Source of the DNA: Streptomyces spectabilis
GTDB lineage: Bacteria; Actinomycetota; Actinomycetes; Streptomycetales; Streptomycetaceae
Direction of reading: 5' to 3'
Length of the DNA stretch: 64,000 bases
Assembly (NCBI RefSeq): GCF_008704795.1
Contig: NZ_CP023690.1
Span: forward strand, 1,426,001 to 1,490,000
The position numbers and the translations under genes were made by a program. The notes under the pieces are model-generated. The model saw only the letters and a list, made by a program, of their open reading frames with translations. It searched no databases and had not been told where the DNA came from. Positions 8,045-16,728 of this stretch are shown here, piece by piece. Position 1 is the stretch's first letter. Every line of letters starts with the position of its first letter.

Positions 8045-8065
8045 GTTACAGTCAAGCCATGTAAC
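8045..8065. promoter_or_regulatory. TetR-type operator, site 1 of 4
   Basis: GTTACA-N9-TGTAAC is a perfect 6+6 inverted repeat between the divergent hydrolase 1 and TetR genes. On the minus strand the spacer supplies TTGACT, a possible -35 element for the hydrolase. On the plus strand TAAACT follows directly, a possible -10 element for the regulator gene. The CGTTACAGTCA half recurs in the same sequence at 14449 and 34034. Confidence 0.75.
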
Positions 8066-8115
8066 TAAACTTGCTCGGACCGGTGAGAGCCAGGGCTGAC
8101 GACAAGGAGAGAATC

Positions 8116-8856
8116 TTGAGGAGCCGCAGGAACGAGACGGCGGGCGGCCGCAGGCGACAGCATTCCGGCCGGGACGGACAGCGCACGGTCGCCTCCGCCT
8201 CCGGGCAGCCGCAGATCCCGCATCGCGGCGGCAGGCCCCGCGACCCGGCCGTCGAGGAGGCGATTCTCGCCGCTGCCCGCCACCGGCTCGCCGCCGATGG
8301 CTACGCGCGGATGACGCTCGGCGGCATCGCCGCCGACGCCGGGGTCAGCCGTCCCACGCTCTACCGCCGCTGGCCGGGCAAGTACGAACTCACCGTCGAT
8401 ACGCTCCACTACGGCCTGAGCCGCCGGCACGAGAGCCGCCTGCCGCTGGACCTCGACACGATGACCCCGCTGGAGGCGTTCGCCGAAGCCGTACGCCGCC
8501 TCGATCCGTGTGACGTCGACCCGTGTGCCATGGCACTGCACGGCACCTTCATGGCCGAGGCCGAACGCGAGCCGGACTTGTTCGCCCTGGTCCGCGAGCA
8601 GGGCAGCAAGCCGCGCTGCGAGGAGTTCCTGCGCACCCTGCGCCGCCTGCAGGGCACCGGAGCCGTCCGTGCCGACGCCGACCTCGACGCCGCCGTCACC
8701 CTCTGCCACGGCAGTTACTTCGGCGGCTACCTGCGTACCGGCCGGCACACGCCGCACGACCTGGCCGACCGCATCGTCGCTCTCCTGTGGCCCGCCCTGC
8801 GTACGAACGTCCTGGCGGAGCCGCGCCCGGCTGGTGGCGGACCTGGCCACGGGTGA
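8116..8856 (+). CDS. TetR/AcrR-family regulator of cassette 1
   Basis: I choose TTG 8116 because AAGGAGA lies just before it; TTG 8071 overlaps the promoter. The 246-residue product has a basic N-terminal tail. The DNA-binding domain is VEEAILAAARHRLAADGYAR...GGIAADAGVSRPTLYRRWPGK (about residues 46-93), followed by a helical ligand-binding domain. It is a clear paralogue of the regulator at 14534-15232, with nearly the same recognition helix (SRPTLYRRWP versus TRPTLYRRWP), so both probably recognise the same GTTACA/TGTAAC palindrome. It is divergent from hydrolase 1, the classical layout for a self-regulating local repressor. The ligand is unknown. Confidence 0.88.
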   Translation: MRSRRNETAGGRRRQHSGRDGQRTVASASGQPQIPHRGGRPRDPAVEEAILAAARHRLAADGYARMTLGGIAADAGVSRPTLYRRWPGKYELTVDTLHYGLSRRHESRLPLDLDTMTPLEAFAEAVRRLDPCDVDPCAMALHGTFMAEAEREPDLFALVREQGSKPRCEEFLRTLRRLQGTGAVRADADLDAAVTLCHGSYFGGYLRTGRHTPHDLADRIVALLWPALRTNVLAEPRPAGGGPGHG

Positions 8857-8892
8857 TCACCCCTCCCGGCCTGACGCCACCCCGCGGCAGTG

Positions 8893-10005
8893 CTATGGCG
8901 CGCCGTGCAGAGGAGCGTGGTTGGCTCGCACAAGGCGTTCCGCGCCGAAGCGGAGGGTGAGGTTGCGCACGGGCGAGGGCAAGTTGCGGGTCCTGTCGCG
9001 GCGGTGGTTCTGTTCGATGACCCACTCGATGCGGTCCCTGCGCCGTGCTTGGTAGGCGGCCAGAGCCGTGCTGAGGGACTCGGGGCTCGCCGTGCTGAGC
9101 AGGTCCGCCAGCACGAGGGCGTCCTCGAGGGCCATCGCTCCGCCCTGGGCCATGCTGGGTGAGCAGGCGTGCGCCGCATCACCGATAAGCACCACGTGCG
9201 GACGTACCCAGTCCGTGACGTCGACGATCTCGGTAAGCGGTGCGAAGTACGCGCCTTCCGCTTGTTCCAGCAAGGAGCGGACCGGACCGGCGAAGTCAGC
9301 GAAGAGGGTCCGCCAGTCACCGGCCGGTGGCACGGGATATGCGCTGTTGATGTCGGCGTAGCAGTAGACCAGGTCATGGGTCAGGGGGACGGTCAAGAAG
9401 GTACGGCCCCTGCTGCCCAATCGCACGGTCCAATCGGTGCTCCCGGCGTTGCCCGACGTCTGCTCGGCGATGAACCTCCAGCAGACCTGCCCCAAGAAGC
9501 GCGGCGCAGCAAGGGAGAACACGGTGCGGCGCACGGCGGAGTTGACCCCGTCGGCGCCGACGACGAGATCGTACGTCTGCTGTTCTCCGCCTGCGAAGGT
9601 GACGGTGCCCTCGGTGCTGATGCCGGTCACGGCGGTGGCGAGCCGTATCGGCGTGGCGACGAGCGAGGAACACAGCAGGGCGTGCAGTTCACTGCGGCTG
9701 ATCGCACGGCAGTCGCCGACCTCGCCCCAGATCCTGGACAGGGGGATCTGCGCCAGGATGCGGCCGCGGTGGTCGAGCATCCGCTGCCGCGTCACTGGGC
9801 GTGCCCGCCCGGCGAGCTGTTCACCCAGGCCCAGCCGGTTCAGCACGCGCACCGCGTTGGCAGGTAGATACAGCCCGGCTCCCGCGGAGCGCAGTTCGCC
9901 GTCACGCTCCACCACGTCGGCGCTCATGCCCCGGGCTTCCAGGGCCCGGGCCAGGGACAGGCCCGCGATCCCGGCACCGACGATGAGTATGCGAAGTTCT
10001 GCCAT
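8893..10005 (-). CDS. FAD-dependent aromatic monooxygenase, cassette 2
   Basis: ATG 10005 starts right before the Rossmann motif (LRILIVGAGIAGLSLARALE); the longer ORF start at 10110 adds no domain. All three class A flavoprotein hydroxylase motifs are present: GxGxxG near residue 10, the DG motif VVGADGVNSAVRR (about 160) and the GD motif LIGDAAHACSPSMAQGGAMA (about 290). At 370 residues it has family-typical length. It resembles salicylate- or kynurenine-hydroxylase-type enzymes acting on aromatic acids. It follows the OsmC gene by 189 bases on the same strand and is the last gene of cassette 2. Cassette 1 has no counterpart. Confidence 0.88.
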   Translation of the reverse strand: MAELRILIVGAGIAGLSLARALEARGMSADVVERDGELRSAGAGLYLPANAVRVLNRLGLGEQLAGRARPVTRQRMLDHRGRILAQIPLSRIWGEVGDCRAISRSELHALLCSSLVATPIRLATAVTGISTEGTVTFAGGEQQTYDLVVGADGVNSAVRRTVFSLAAPRFLGQVCWRFIAEQTSGNAGSTDWTVRLGSRGRTFLTVPLTHDLVYCYADINSAYPVPPAGDWRTLFADFAGPVRSLLEQAEGAYFAPLTEIVDVTDWVRPHVVLIGDAAHACSPSMAQGGAMALEDALVLADLLSTASPESLSTALAAYQARRRDRIEWVIEQNHRRDRTRNLPSPVRNLTLRFGAERLVRANHAPLHGAP

Positions 10006-10194
10006 GCTGAATTCCTTGATCCTTGCTGTGGTGGTGCGGGTCCCGCGCCCGCTCCGGGCTCGCGTGCGAGGCCTAGGCCGCACATGTGGGTGCTGGCCGC
10101 CGACATCCACGTGTCGGCGACGAACTTCCGCGCGGTGCCTGGACCGTCAGCGCGGCTCGGGTGTTCAGTGCGGGTGGACACCGCAGCGGCCTTC

Positions 10195-10674
10195 TCACGG
10201 GTGTGCCGGGTTCGGAGTGGTGTTGATGAGCGCGCCCTCGGTGAGGGTGCGGTGCACCGGGCAGTTCTCGGCAGTCTTCATCAGCCGTCGGCGCTGGCCG
10301 GCGTCGAGTGGCCCGTCGAGACGGATCTCCTGGGTGATCTGGGAGACCGTGCGGTTCCCGCTGTCGCCCGCGCGGACGCGCCGGTGTCGCAGCGAGACGG
10401 TGACCTTCTCCAGGGACCAGCCCTTGCGGGCGGCGTATGCACGAATGAACATGGAGACGCAGGCGCCCAGGGAGGCCAGCAGCAGGTCGTAGGGGCCCGG
10501 ACCGCTGTCCGTGCCCAGCGGCTCCGGTTCGTCGACGGCCAGGCGATGGTGACCGGCTCTCACCTGCTGGCCGTAGGGGCCGAACCCGTTCTCGCTGACC
10601 ACGACGAGCCCGGCCTCTGCTGGGTCTTGCGCTGAGGTGCTCTGCTGCTGGGCGGGGGTGTGAGGTGCGGGCAT
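10195..10674 (-). CDS. OsmC/Ohr-family redox protein, cassette 2
   Basis: The 159-residue protein has both redox cysteines ([15 protein letters not shown], about residue 72; ENCPVHRTL, about residue 138). It is the paralogue of 5024-5533. The frame stays open upstream of ATG 10674 through the C-terminal remnant of an alpha/beta hydrolase, the arrangement of natural hydrolase-OsmC fusion proteins. This copy may therefore be the surviving C-terminal half of such a fusion. It is co-directional with the FMN reductase and aldehyde dehydrogenase genes. Confidence 0.87.
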   Translation of the reverse strand: MPAPHTPAQQQSTSAQDPAEAGLVVVSENGFGPYGQQVRAGHHRLAVDEPEPLGTDSGPGPYDLLLASLGACVSMFIRAYAARKGWSLEKVTVSLRHRRVRAGDSGNRTVSQITQEIRLDGPLDAGQRRRLMKTAENCPVHRTLTEGALINTTPNPAHP

Positions 10675-10990
10675 GCGGGGTCTCCCGAGTTCGAGCGAGG
10701 GGGTGGGTGGTGCCCGACTGACCCACTCGGCCAGCAGCCGAGACGAACGCGCTGTCCCGCCGCCCAGTGAGCGGGTGGTCCCCCTCGACGTCGAGGGGGA
10801 CATGCTGTGGGCGAAGCCACCGCCAGCCGGCCAAGGCCGGTGAAGTCCGGGCGCAGCATGGTGATGCCGTGTGCGGTCAGGGCGTTGGAGATCCGGGCCA
10901 CGGTGTGGCAGTCCTTGCTGCAGGTGAGGCAGCGCATGCGGAGCGCGTACGCGTCGGGGCGGGCTCGCCCTCTCCGGGCGCGCCGACGGC
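10675..10990 (-). pseudogene. Relic of alpha/beta hydrolase (cassette 2 copy), internally deleted and frameshifted
   Basis: One frame (about 10824-10960) reads [20 protein letters not shown] and LRPDFTGLG, matching the N-terminal third of the intact hydrolase (YAVFAHCFACGKDSHAASRI, LRFDFTGLG). A second frame (10675-10743) reads [16 protein letters not shown], resembling the intact C-terminus (AAVLAAWAHRYTDTP), and runs straight into the OsmC frame. The middle of the protein, including the GHSLGG nucleophile elbow, is gone. The scar region contains a 22-bp perfect palindrome. Confidence 0.75.
10779..10800. repeat. 22-bp perfect palindrome at the hydrolase deletion scar
   Basis: The palindrome is TCCCCCTCGAC followed by its exact reverse complement. 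It sits between the N- and C-terminal remnants of the deleted hydrolase, so it may be the footprint of the deletion event or a binding site uncovered by it. Confidence 0.7.
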
Positions 10991-11096
10991 GGCGTGCCCG
11001 GAGGTCCCGGGGATGAGGGCGCTCTGGGTTCGTTCACCACAGCCTGCCCGGTGGCTTCTTCGGCCAGGGTGGGGGCGAATCGGTGTCGGGGTGGTG

Positions 11097-11675
11097 TCAG
11101 ATGGCATCGGCCGGGGCGTGGAGGTCGGTCAGGGTGACCAGTTCGGCCAGCAGCGCGCGCAGCAGGCTCTCGGTGATGTCGTCACCGCTGAAGGTGCCGT
11201 CGGCGTCGAAGCGCCGGTGGGACTGGAAGACGGTGACCTCCGGGTGGGCTACGACGGGGGCCTGGATGCGGTGCAGGATCTGGCGCAGGACGAGCTGGCC
11301 GCGGGCGGTGCCGAACTGCGACGGTGAGGCGCCCAGGACGGCCACGGGCTTGTGGCGCAGGGCGTGCTGGCCGGTGGGGCGCGAGAGCCAGTCGAGGGCG
11401 TTCATCAGCACGCCGGGGATGGCGGAGTTGTACTCGGGGGTGGCGATGATGACGCCGTCAGCTTCCCTCACGCGGCGGCGCAGGTCGGCGACGGCGGCGG
11501 GTTCGGGCCCCTCCTCGAGGTCCTCGTTGAAGAAGGGAAGCCGCCCCAGCCCCTGGTAGAGGTCGATGGCCACGCCGTGGGGGGCGAGGTTCTGCACGGC
11601 GCGCAGCAGGCCGGTGTTGTGGGAGGAACTGCGCAGGCTGCCGGAGAGCGCGAGGAAGGTCAGGTCGGACGTCAC
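11097..11675 (-). CDS. NAD(P)H-dependent FMN reductase, cassette 2
   Basis: This 192-residue flavodoxin-like protein has the phosphate-binding GSLRSSSHN motif (about residues 11-19) and the PEYNSAIPG flavin loop (about 78-86), hallmarks of the NADPH-dependent FMN reductase/ArsH/SsuE superfamily. It may supply reduced flavin, or reduce quinones and nitro compounds. It is the intact partner of the relic at 6740-6940. It lies between the aldehyde dehydrogenase gene and the hydrolase relic on the same strand. Confidence 0.9.
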   Translation of the reverse strand: MTSDLTFLALSGSLRSSSHNTGLLRAVQNLAPHGVAIDLYQGLGRLPFFNEDLEEGPEPAAVADLRRRVREADGVIIATPEYNSAIPGVLMNALDWLSRPTGQHALRHKPVAVLGASPSQFGTARGQLVLRQILHRIQAPVVAHPEVTVFQSHRRFDADGTFSGDDITESLLRALLAELVTLTDLHAPADAI

Positions 11676-11772
11676 GGAGAGCCCTTCAGGGGATGCAGGG
11701 GCGGGCTGGAGAACGGGTGGGCCGGTCCGGCACCAGGGGGCGGGCGCCGGACCACCGGATGCGCGGCCGGAG

Positions 11773-11802
11773 GCGTGCGCCCGCAGGGCAGCGGGCGCAC
11801 GC
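11773..11802 (-). terminator. Hairpin after the aldehyde dehydrogenase gene
   Basis: An 11-bp perfect stem (GCGTGCGCCCG/CGGGCGCACGC) with an 8-nt loop starts 23 bases after the stop codon. The reductase gene downstream may therefore have its own promoter or depend on read-through. Confidence 0.65.
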
Positions 11803-11824
11803 GCTCAGGCCGACGAGGGCTGTG

Positions 11825-13282
11825 TCACATCGGGTAGACCGGCTGGGAGGCGCGGACGGTGATCCAGCGGGTCTCGGTGAAGGCGTCGATGTTGGCCTCA
11901 CCGCCGAAGCGGGCGCCGGTGCCCGACCAGCCGACGCCGCCGAAGGGGATGAGGGCGTCGTCGTTGATGGTCTGGTCGTTGATGTGCACCAGGCCGCTGG
12001 GGATGCGCTCGGCCAGCTCCAGGCCGGTCATGACGTCACGGGTGAGGATGGCCAGCGAGAGGCCGTAGGCGTCGTCGGCCGCCAGCCGCGCAGCCTCGTC
12101 CAGGGTGGTGAACGTCCGCACGGGCACGACGGGGCCGAAGACCTCCTCCGCGTAGGCGGGCGCGTCATCGGGCACGTCGACGAGGACGGTGGGGCGGTAG
12201 AAGAGGTGGTCGTAGGTGCCGCCGGCCAGCAGCCGGGCGCCGGCGGCGATGCTGGCGGTGACCTGGGCGTGGATGGTGTCGCGCTGGTGGGCGTTGATGA
12301 GGGGGCCGAGGTCGACGTCACCGGCGGCGGGGTCGCCGACGGTGAGCTGCTCGGCCTTGGCGGCCAGGCGCGCGGTGAACTCCTCGGCGATGTCGGCGTG
12401 GACGAGGATGCGGCCGGTGGCCATGCAGACCTGGCCCTGGTTGAAGAAGGAACCCCAGGCGACCGTGGAAACCGCGCGGTCCAGGTCGGCGTCGGGGAGC
12501 ACGATCATCGGGTTGTTGCCGCCCAGTTCGAGGTGGGCGCGCTTGACGCCGCGGGCCGCCGCCTCGCCGACCTTGCGGCCCGCTCCGGTGGATCCGGTGA
12601 AGGAGATGACGCGCACGTGCGGGTCGTCGACCAGCGCGGCACCGGCCGCACCGCTGCCGGGAAGCATGGTGAGCACGCCCTGCGGCAGGCCCGCCTCCTC
12701 GAAGATCCGCATGATGGTGACGCCGCCGCTCACCGCGGTGCGCGGGTCCGGCTTGAGGACGACGGTGTTGCCGAGCGCCAGGGCCGGGGCGACGGACCGG
12801 ATCGCCAGGATCAGCGGCACGTTGAACGGCGAGATGACACCGACGACTCCGGCGGGCATCCGGCGGGTCATGCTCAGCCGCGGCTCGGCCGAGGGCATGA
12901 CCTGGCCGATCGGGTGCGAGCACAGCACGGCCGCCTCGTAGCACTCCTGTACGGCCTGGTCCGTCTCGAAGACGGCTCTGGCGCGTGTGCTGCCGCTCTC
13001 GCGGATCAGCCAGTCCTGGATCTCAGGCGCGGCCTGGGCGAACAGGTCACCGGCCCGCCGCAGTATGGCGGCGCGCTCGGTGTGCGCGGTGGCGGCCCAA
13101 GCGCGCTGGACCTCGGCGGCGCGGGAGGCGGCGTGGGCGATGTCGCTGGCGTCGGCGGATCCGATGTGTTCCAGGGTGTCGCCGGTGGAGGGGTTGACGA
13201 CGGCCGTCTTACCGCCGGAGGCCTCCCGCCAGCCGTCGATGTTGATCTTTCCGGACCACAGGGCAGGGTCGAGCAGAGACAT
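11825..13282 (-). CDS. NAD(P)-dependent aldehyde dehydrogenase (benzaldehyde/vanillin dehydrogenase-like)
   Basis: The protein has 485 residues, full family length. It has the catalytic Cys in NQGQVCMATGR, the general base Glu in LELGGNNP, and the cofactor-binding stretch SFTGSTGAGRKVGE. The ISPFNVPLILAIRSVAPALA region and the C-terminal INDQTINDDALIPFGG are typical of benzaldehyde, salicylaldehyde and vanillin dehydrogenases, which oxidise aromatic aldehydes to acids. A substrate of this kind would fit the monooxygenase, FMN reductase and OsmC partners, but that is inference. No copy is present in cassette 1. Hairpins flank the gene on both sides. Confidence 0.9.
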   Translation of the reverse strand: MSLLDPALWSGKINIDGWREASGGKTAVVNPSTGDTLEHIGSADASDIAHAASRAAEVQRAWAATAHTERAAILRRAGDLFAQAAPEIQDWLIRESGSTRARAVFETDQAVQECYEAAVLCSHPIGQVMPSAEPRLSMTRRMPAGVVGVISPFNVPLILAIRSVAPALALGNTVVLKPDPRTAVSGGVTIMRIFEEAGLPQGVLTMLPGSGAAGAALVDDPHVRVISFTGSTGAGRKVGEAAARGVKRAHLELGGNNPMIVLPDADLDRAVSTVAWGSFFNQGQVCMATGRILVHADIAEEFTARLAAKAEQLTVGDPAAGDVDLGPLINAHQRDTIHAQVTASIAAGARLLAGGTYDHLFYRPTVLVDVPDDAPAYAEEVFGPVVPVRTFTTLDEAARLAADDAYGLSLAILTRDVMTGLELAERIPSGLVHINDQTINDDALIPFGGVGWSGTGARFGGEANIDAFTETRWITVRASQPVYPM

Positions 13283-13351
13283 GGTGTTCCTCGGATTTCT
13301 CAGTCCGCCGCAGGGCGGATGTGTGCAACTTCAGTGAGGCAGGGGCTGCTC

Positions 13352-13380
13352 CGCCCGGTGGTCCGGGGGGTACCACCGGG
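13352..13380 (-). terminator. Hairpin between secreted hydrolase 2 and aldehyde dehydrogenase
   Basis: A 10-bp perfect stem (GCCCGGTGGT/ACCACCGGGC) with a 9-nt loop lies 51 bases after the hydrolase stop and before the dehydrogenase start. It resembles the CCGGTGGG-based hairpin at 6991-7026 in the same position of cassette 1. Confidence 0.65.
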
Positions 13381-13431
13381 CGGGCGCCGTCCGCGCGGCT
13401 GCGGGGGAGGCTTCCGCGCGGAGCCATACGG

Positions 13432-14268
13432 TCAGCGGGTGGCGTGGTACGCCCGGTTGATCACATCGCTGACGACGTTGGGGTGGCTGACCATGACCGC
13501 GTGGGAGCTGTTGACCTCGGTGATGCGGGCGTCGGCGCGCTTGGCCATGAAGCGCTCCAGGCTCGGGGCGATGGCATGGTCCTTCGTGGCCACCAGCGCC
13601 CAGGACGGGATGGTCTTCCAGGCGGCCTGCCGGGCGGGCTGGCCGAAAGCCTCCACCGCGATGGGGCGCTGGGAGGCGGCCATCAGGGCCGCGGTCTTCG
13701 CAGGCACATCGGCGGCGAACGCGTCGGCGAACTCGGCCGGGTCGAGCATGACTTCGGTGCCGGTGCTGCCGTCGGGCCGGGTGAACTGCACGGCCCGCTG
13801 CGGCAGCGGCGGGACGCCCGGGTCCGGGTGCTGCTCAAGGAGTCCGCCCAGCGTCTCGCCCTCGTCCGGAGCGAAGGCGGCGACGTAGACCAGCGCCTTC
13901 ACGCCGGGGACGTCGGCCGCCGCGTTGGTGATCACAGCGCCGCCATAGGAGTGGCCGACCAGGATCTTCGCACCCTCGATGCCCTGGAGCATGCCCTTCA
14001 GATACGCCGTGTCATAGTCCAGGCCCCGCAGCGGGTTGGCCACCGCCTCAACCCCGAAGCCCTGGTGCCGCAGCCGGGCGGCGGTCTCCATCCAGCCGGA
14101 GGCATCAGCGAAGGCCCCGTGGACCAGCACCACGGTCGGCCTGGCCGCCGCCTCCTGGTCCGGCGCCACTGCGGGCGCCGACGCCAGGGAGGCCAGAGAG
14201 GTGACGCGCGCCGCCGTGGCCGTACCGGCGATGGACGCAGCGCGGGCCGTGTGCTTTTCAGTGCTCAT
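13432..14268 (-). CDS. Secreted alpha/beta hydrolase 2, cassette 2
   Basis: ATG 14268 (MSTEKHTARAASIAGTATAA) gives a 278-residue protein whose N-terminus is a weaker, less hydrophobic signal-like region than that of hydrolase 1, so export is less certain. The catalytic core is intact: LVHGAFADASGW, GHSYGGAV, and the His in NSSHAVMVSHP. It aligns with 7063-7896 end to end. It is divergent from the TetR gene at 14534 across the operator at 14450-14470. Confidence 0.87.
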   Translation of the reverse strand: MSTEKHTARAASIAGTATAARVTSLASLASAPAVAPDQEAAARPTVVLVHGAFADASGWMETAARLRHQGFGVEAVANPLRGLDYDTAYLKGMLQGIEGAKILVGHSYGGAVITNAAADVPGVKALVYVAAFAPDEGETLGGLLEQHPDPGVPPLPQRAVQFTRPDGSTGTEVMLDPAEFADAFAADVPAKTAALMAASQRPIAVEAFGQPARQAAWKTIPSWALVATKDHAIAPSLERFMAKRADARITEVNSSHAVMVSHPNVVSDVINRAYHATR

Positions 14269-14449
14269 GAGATTCCTTGCAGATTTCGTTCGGCAGGTGC
14301 CGGAATGGATCACAGGGTGCGGCCGGCCCGCTCTGGAAGAACCGGGCGTGGGCGAGGGCCAGGGACTGCTGCCCGAGCGGGACGCTGACACGTGGCGCGC
14401 TCTAGGAGTGGGGCGCTGTCCGGCGGGACAACCATGCACTACAAGTTTC

Positions 14450-14470
14450 GTTACAGTCAATGTCTGGAAT
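14450..14470. promoter_or_regulatory. TetR-type operator, site 2 of 4 (one degenerate half)
   Basis: GTTACA-N9-TGGAAT keeps a perfect left half and the shared CGTTACAGTCAA context, but the right half has two changes from TGTAAC. TAAACT follows immediately, as at site 1. The weaker palindrome may mean lower affinity or ongoing decay. Confidence 0.65.
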
Positions 14471-14533
14471 TAAACTGCTTCGGGAGGCCCGGAGCTGGCT
14501 AGTGTGGATGCCAACAAGGAGGGACAACACGCT

Positions 14534-15232
14534 GTGAGCAGCAAGGACGAGAAGAGCGTCGGTCGCGCCCACCGGCCGCGGCGCACGGCCGGGACGAAGA
14601 CGCGCACCGCTGCGCCGGAGCGCACACCGCACCCCGGCGGCCGACCGCGGGATCCGGCGATCGAGGAGGCGATCCTGCAGGCCACGCGCGTGCGCCTGGC
14701 CACCGACGGGTATACGCGGATGACGATCGGCGACGTGGTGGCGGACGCCGGAGTCACGCGCCCTACCCTGTACCGGCGCTGGCCGAACAAGCACGACCTG
14801 GTGGTGGACGCGCTCCACTACGGCCTGCAGAAGCAGCGCGAGGCATACCCTCCCCTGGACGTGGACTCGATGGCGCCCCTGGAGGCGTTCACCGAGGCCG
14901 TCCGGCGCCTGGACCCCCGCTACCACAACCAGCGGGCGATGGCGCTGCACGGCAACTTCATGAGCGAGGCCGAGCGCGAACCGGCCCTGTTCGAGCAGAT
15001 GCGCGAGCACGGCAACAAACCGCGCTGCGCGGAGCTGCTGGGAACCCTCCAGCGGCTGCAGGAGGTCGGCGCGGTGCGCACGGACGCCGACCTCGACACC
15101 GTGGTCGCCCTCTGCTTCGGCAGCTACTTCGGCGACTACCTGCAGACGGGAGCGAGCACTCCGGACGACCACGCGGACCGTGTGGTGGCCGTGCTGTGGC
15201 CCACCATCAGAGCGCAGGAGCATGACGAGTAG
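14534..15232 (+). CDS. TetR/AcrR-family regulator of cassette 2
   Basis: GTG 14534 follows AAGGAGGG; GTG 14504 lies upstream of that ribosome-binding site and is less likely. The 232-residue protein has the helix-turn-helix IGDVVADAGVTRPTLYRRWPNK (about residues 65-86) and an all-helical ligand domain that aligns throughout with the regulator at 8116-8856. Differences cluster in the ligand domain more than in the recognition helix, which suggests a shared DNA target with possibly different inducers. It is divergent from secreted hydrolase 2. The next gene downstream is on the opposite strand. Confidence 0.88.
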   Translation: MSSKDEKSVGRAHRPRRTAGTKTRTAAPERTPHPGGRPRDPAIEEAILQATRVRLATDGYTRMTIGDVVADAGVTRPTLYRRWPNKHDLVVDALHYGLQKQREAYPPLDVDSMAPLEAFTEAVRRLDPRYHNQRAMALHGNFMSEAEREPALFEQMREHGNKPRCAELLGTLQRLQEVGAVRTDADLDTVVALCFGSYFGDYLQTGASTPDDHADRVVAVLWPTIRAQEHDE

Positions 15233-15410
15233 CCTCCGGCTGGTCGGGTTCCCACAGGGAGTGGGAAGGTCAGGGTCAAGGTCATGGCGGCTTGTGAGGA
15301 CGGGGCGGGCGCAGCAGCCGTGAGGCAGGGGCCCAGCAGGGCCCTCGTATGCCCTGGGCGGCTGCGGGAACGGTCCGCGCCTGTCCGTGAGGGCTGTGCC
15401 GCAACGCTGC

Positions 15411-16510
15411 CTACAGCAGGGCCGCGTCTGTGGGGATGCCGAGCAGGATGCGCCCGGTGGTCTCCCAGGTGGCCGGGCTGACCTGGATGTGGGCGGTGGC
15501 GGTGGCCGCGTCCCGGAAGCGGCGCTGCAACGGCGAGTCGTCGTAGACGGCCGACCCGCCACCGAGGTCGTACATGGCCCGGACCACGTCCGCGGACGTG
15601 CGAGCGGCGTGGGTGGCCGCCAGACGCAGTCCGGTACGCAGGTCCAGCGTGACCTCACCGGTGTGCGCGGCGTGCCAGGCGTCCTCGATTTCTCGCTCAG
15701 CGGGCGACGGGATCCGTAGGCGATTTTGCGGCCCGCGAGGTCGCGCAGGTCGTCGATGGCTCCGCGGGCGTTGCCCAGGGCGGCCGAGGCGACGGCCAGG
15801 GCGAAGTACCCGAAGATCGGGAATCGGTAGAGCGGAGCGTCGATCACCGGGCCGTCCGCCAGGGACAGCGTGTGGTGAGCGGGCACGAACACGTTCTCGG
15901 CCACGACATCATGACTGCCCGTTCCGCGGAGTCCGGAGGTATGCCAGGTGTCGTCGAGGATCCGCAGCTGAGCGGCCGGGATGGCGACGGTGTGCACTGC
16001 CGGGGCGCCGCCGTCGCCTCCCCGGCTGTCGTCCAGGAGGCAGCCGCCGAAGAAGTAGTCCGCATGCGTGATGCCACTGGCGAACGACCAGCGGCCCGAG
16101 ACGATCACCCCTCCGTCGACGGGGCGGGCCGTGCCCTTCGGCGCCCACACGCCTGCCGCGATCGAGCGCGGGTCGCCGAAGATCTCGGCCGCGCCGTGTG
16201 CCGGCAGGTAGGCCGCGAGCAGGCTGGTGGTCACGGCGATGGCCACGCACCAGCCGGTGGCGGCATCGCCCCGCGCTATCGTCTCGGCGGCGGCGAGTGC
16301 GTCGGCGGGCGGGGCCTGCGCGGCCCCGAGGCGTGCGGGCGCTGCGGAACGCATCAGGCCCGCACCCCGGAGCTCGGCGAGCACGTCTGGCGCCAGACGC
16401 CGGCGGTGCTCGGTGTCGGCGGCCGCGGCCTGCGCCCGCCTGCGGATACGGTCCGCCGTGTGCCCCAGGCTTTCCGGGGCCGGGTCGGTGCGGGTAAACG
16501 AACTGGTCAT
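15411..16510 (-). pseudogene. Flavin-dependent acyl-CoA-dehydrogenase-type monooxygenase, internally deleted and frameshifted
   Basis: From ATG 16510 the frame reads like the acyl-CoA dehydrogenase/HpaB-C superfamily of two-component flavin monooxygenases: N-terminal helices, ARGDAATGWC, VSGRWSFASGITHADYF and HTSGLRGTGSHDV. Around base 15695 it breaks after RKIAYGSRRPLSE. The next frame continues as EIEDAWHAAHTGEVTLDLR, then YDLGGGSAVYDDSPLQRRF and the stop at 15411. By comparison with the family, about 25-30 codons of the C-terminal four-helix domain are missing at the join and the frame is shifted. Such enzymes hydroxylate or oxidise carrier-bound or aromatic substrates with reduced flavin. 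It sits at the end of the ligase/ATP-grasp gene group. Confidence 0.85.
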
Positions 16511-16728
16511 GGGGTCTGCCTTCGACTGACACAGGGACGGCACACAGTGAGCCGCGCCGAGATCGCTGTACGGAGTTGAGTGGTGCAGGGCTCCCTTGCG
16601 GGCGCCCTGGTCGGCATGGCGCCCTTCACGGGCGTCGATCGCTGGCCTGCGCCCGCTACCGCCGGGCACGCAGCGGGGTGGCTCGCCTGGGGCGCTTGCG
16701 TCCGCCTGGGCCCGGCTGTTGGGTGGCC

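Noticed and set aside
8893..10110. Start of the FAD monooxygenase at 10110
   Set aside because: The extra 35 residues are basic and low-complexity and precede the usual N-terminus; ATG 10005 sits directly before the Rossmann motif.
15327..15345. GGGCCC hairpin between TetR 2 and the oxygenase relic
   Set aside because: A short stem with a bulge; it could terminate convergent transcripts but is too weak to call.
16600..16624. Possible terminator hairpin GGGCGCC/GGCGCCC after the AMP ligase
   Set aside because: The stem is only 7 bp with an 11-nt loop in very GC-rich DNA, so chance occurrence is likely.
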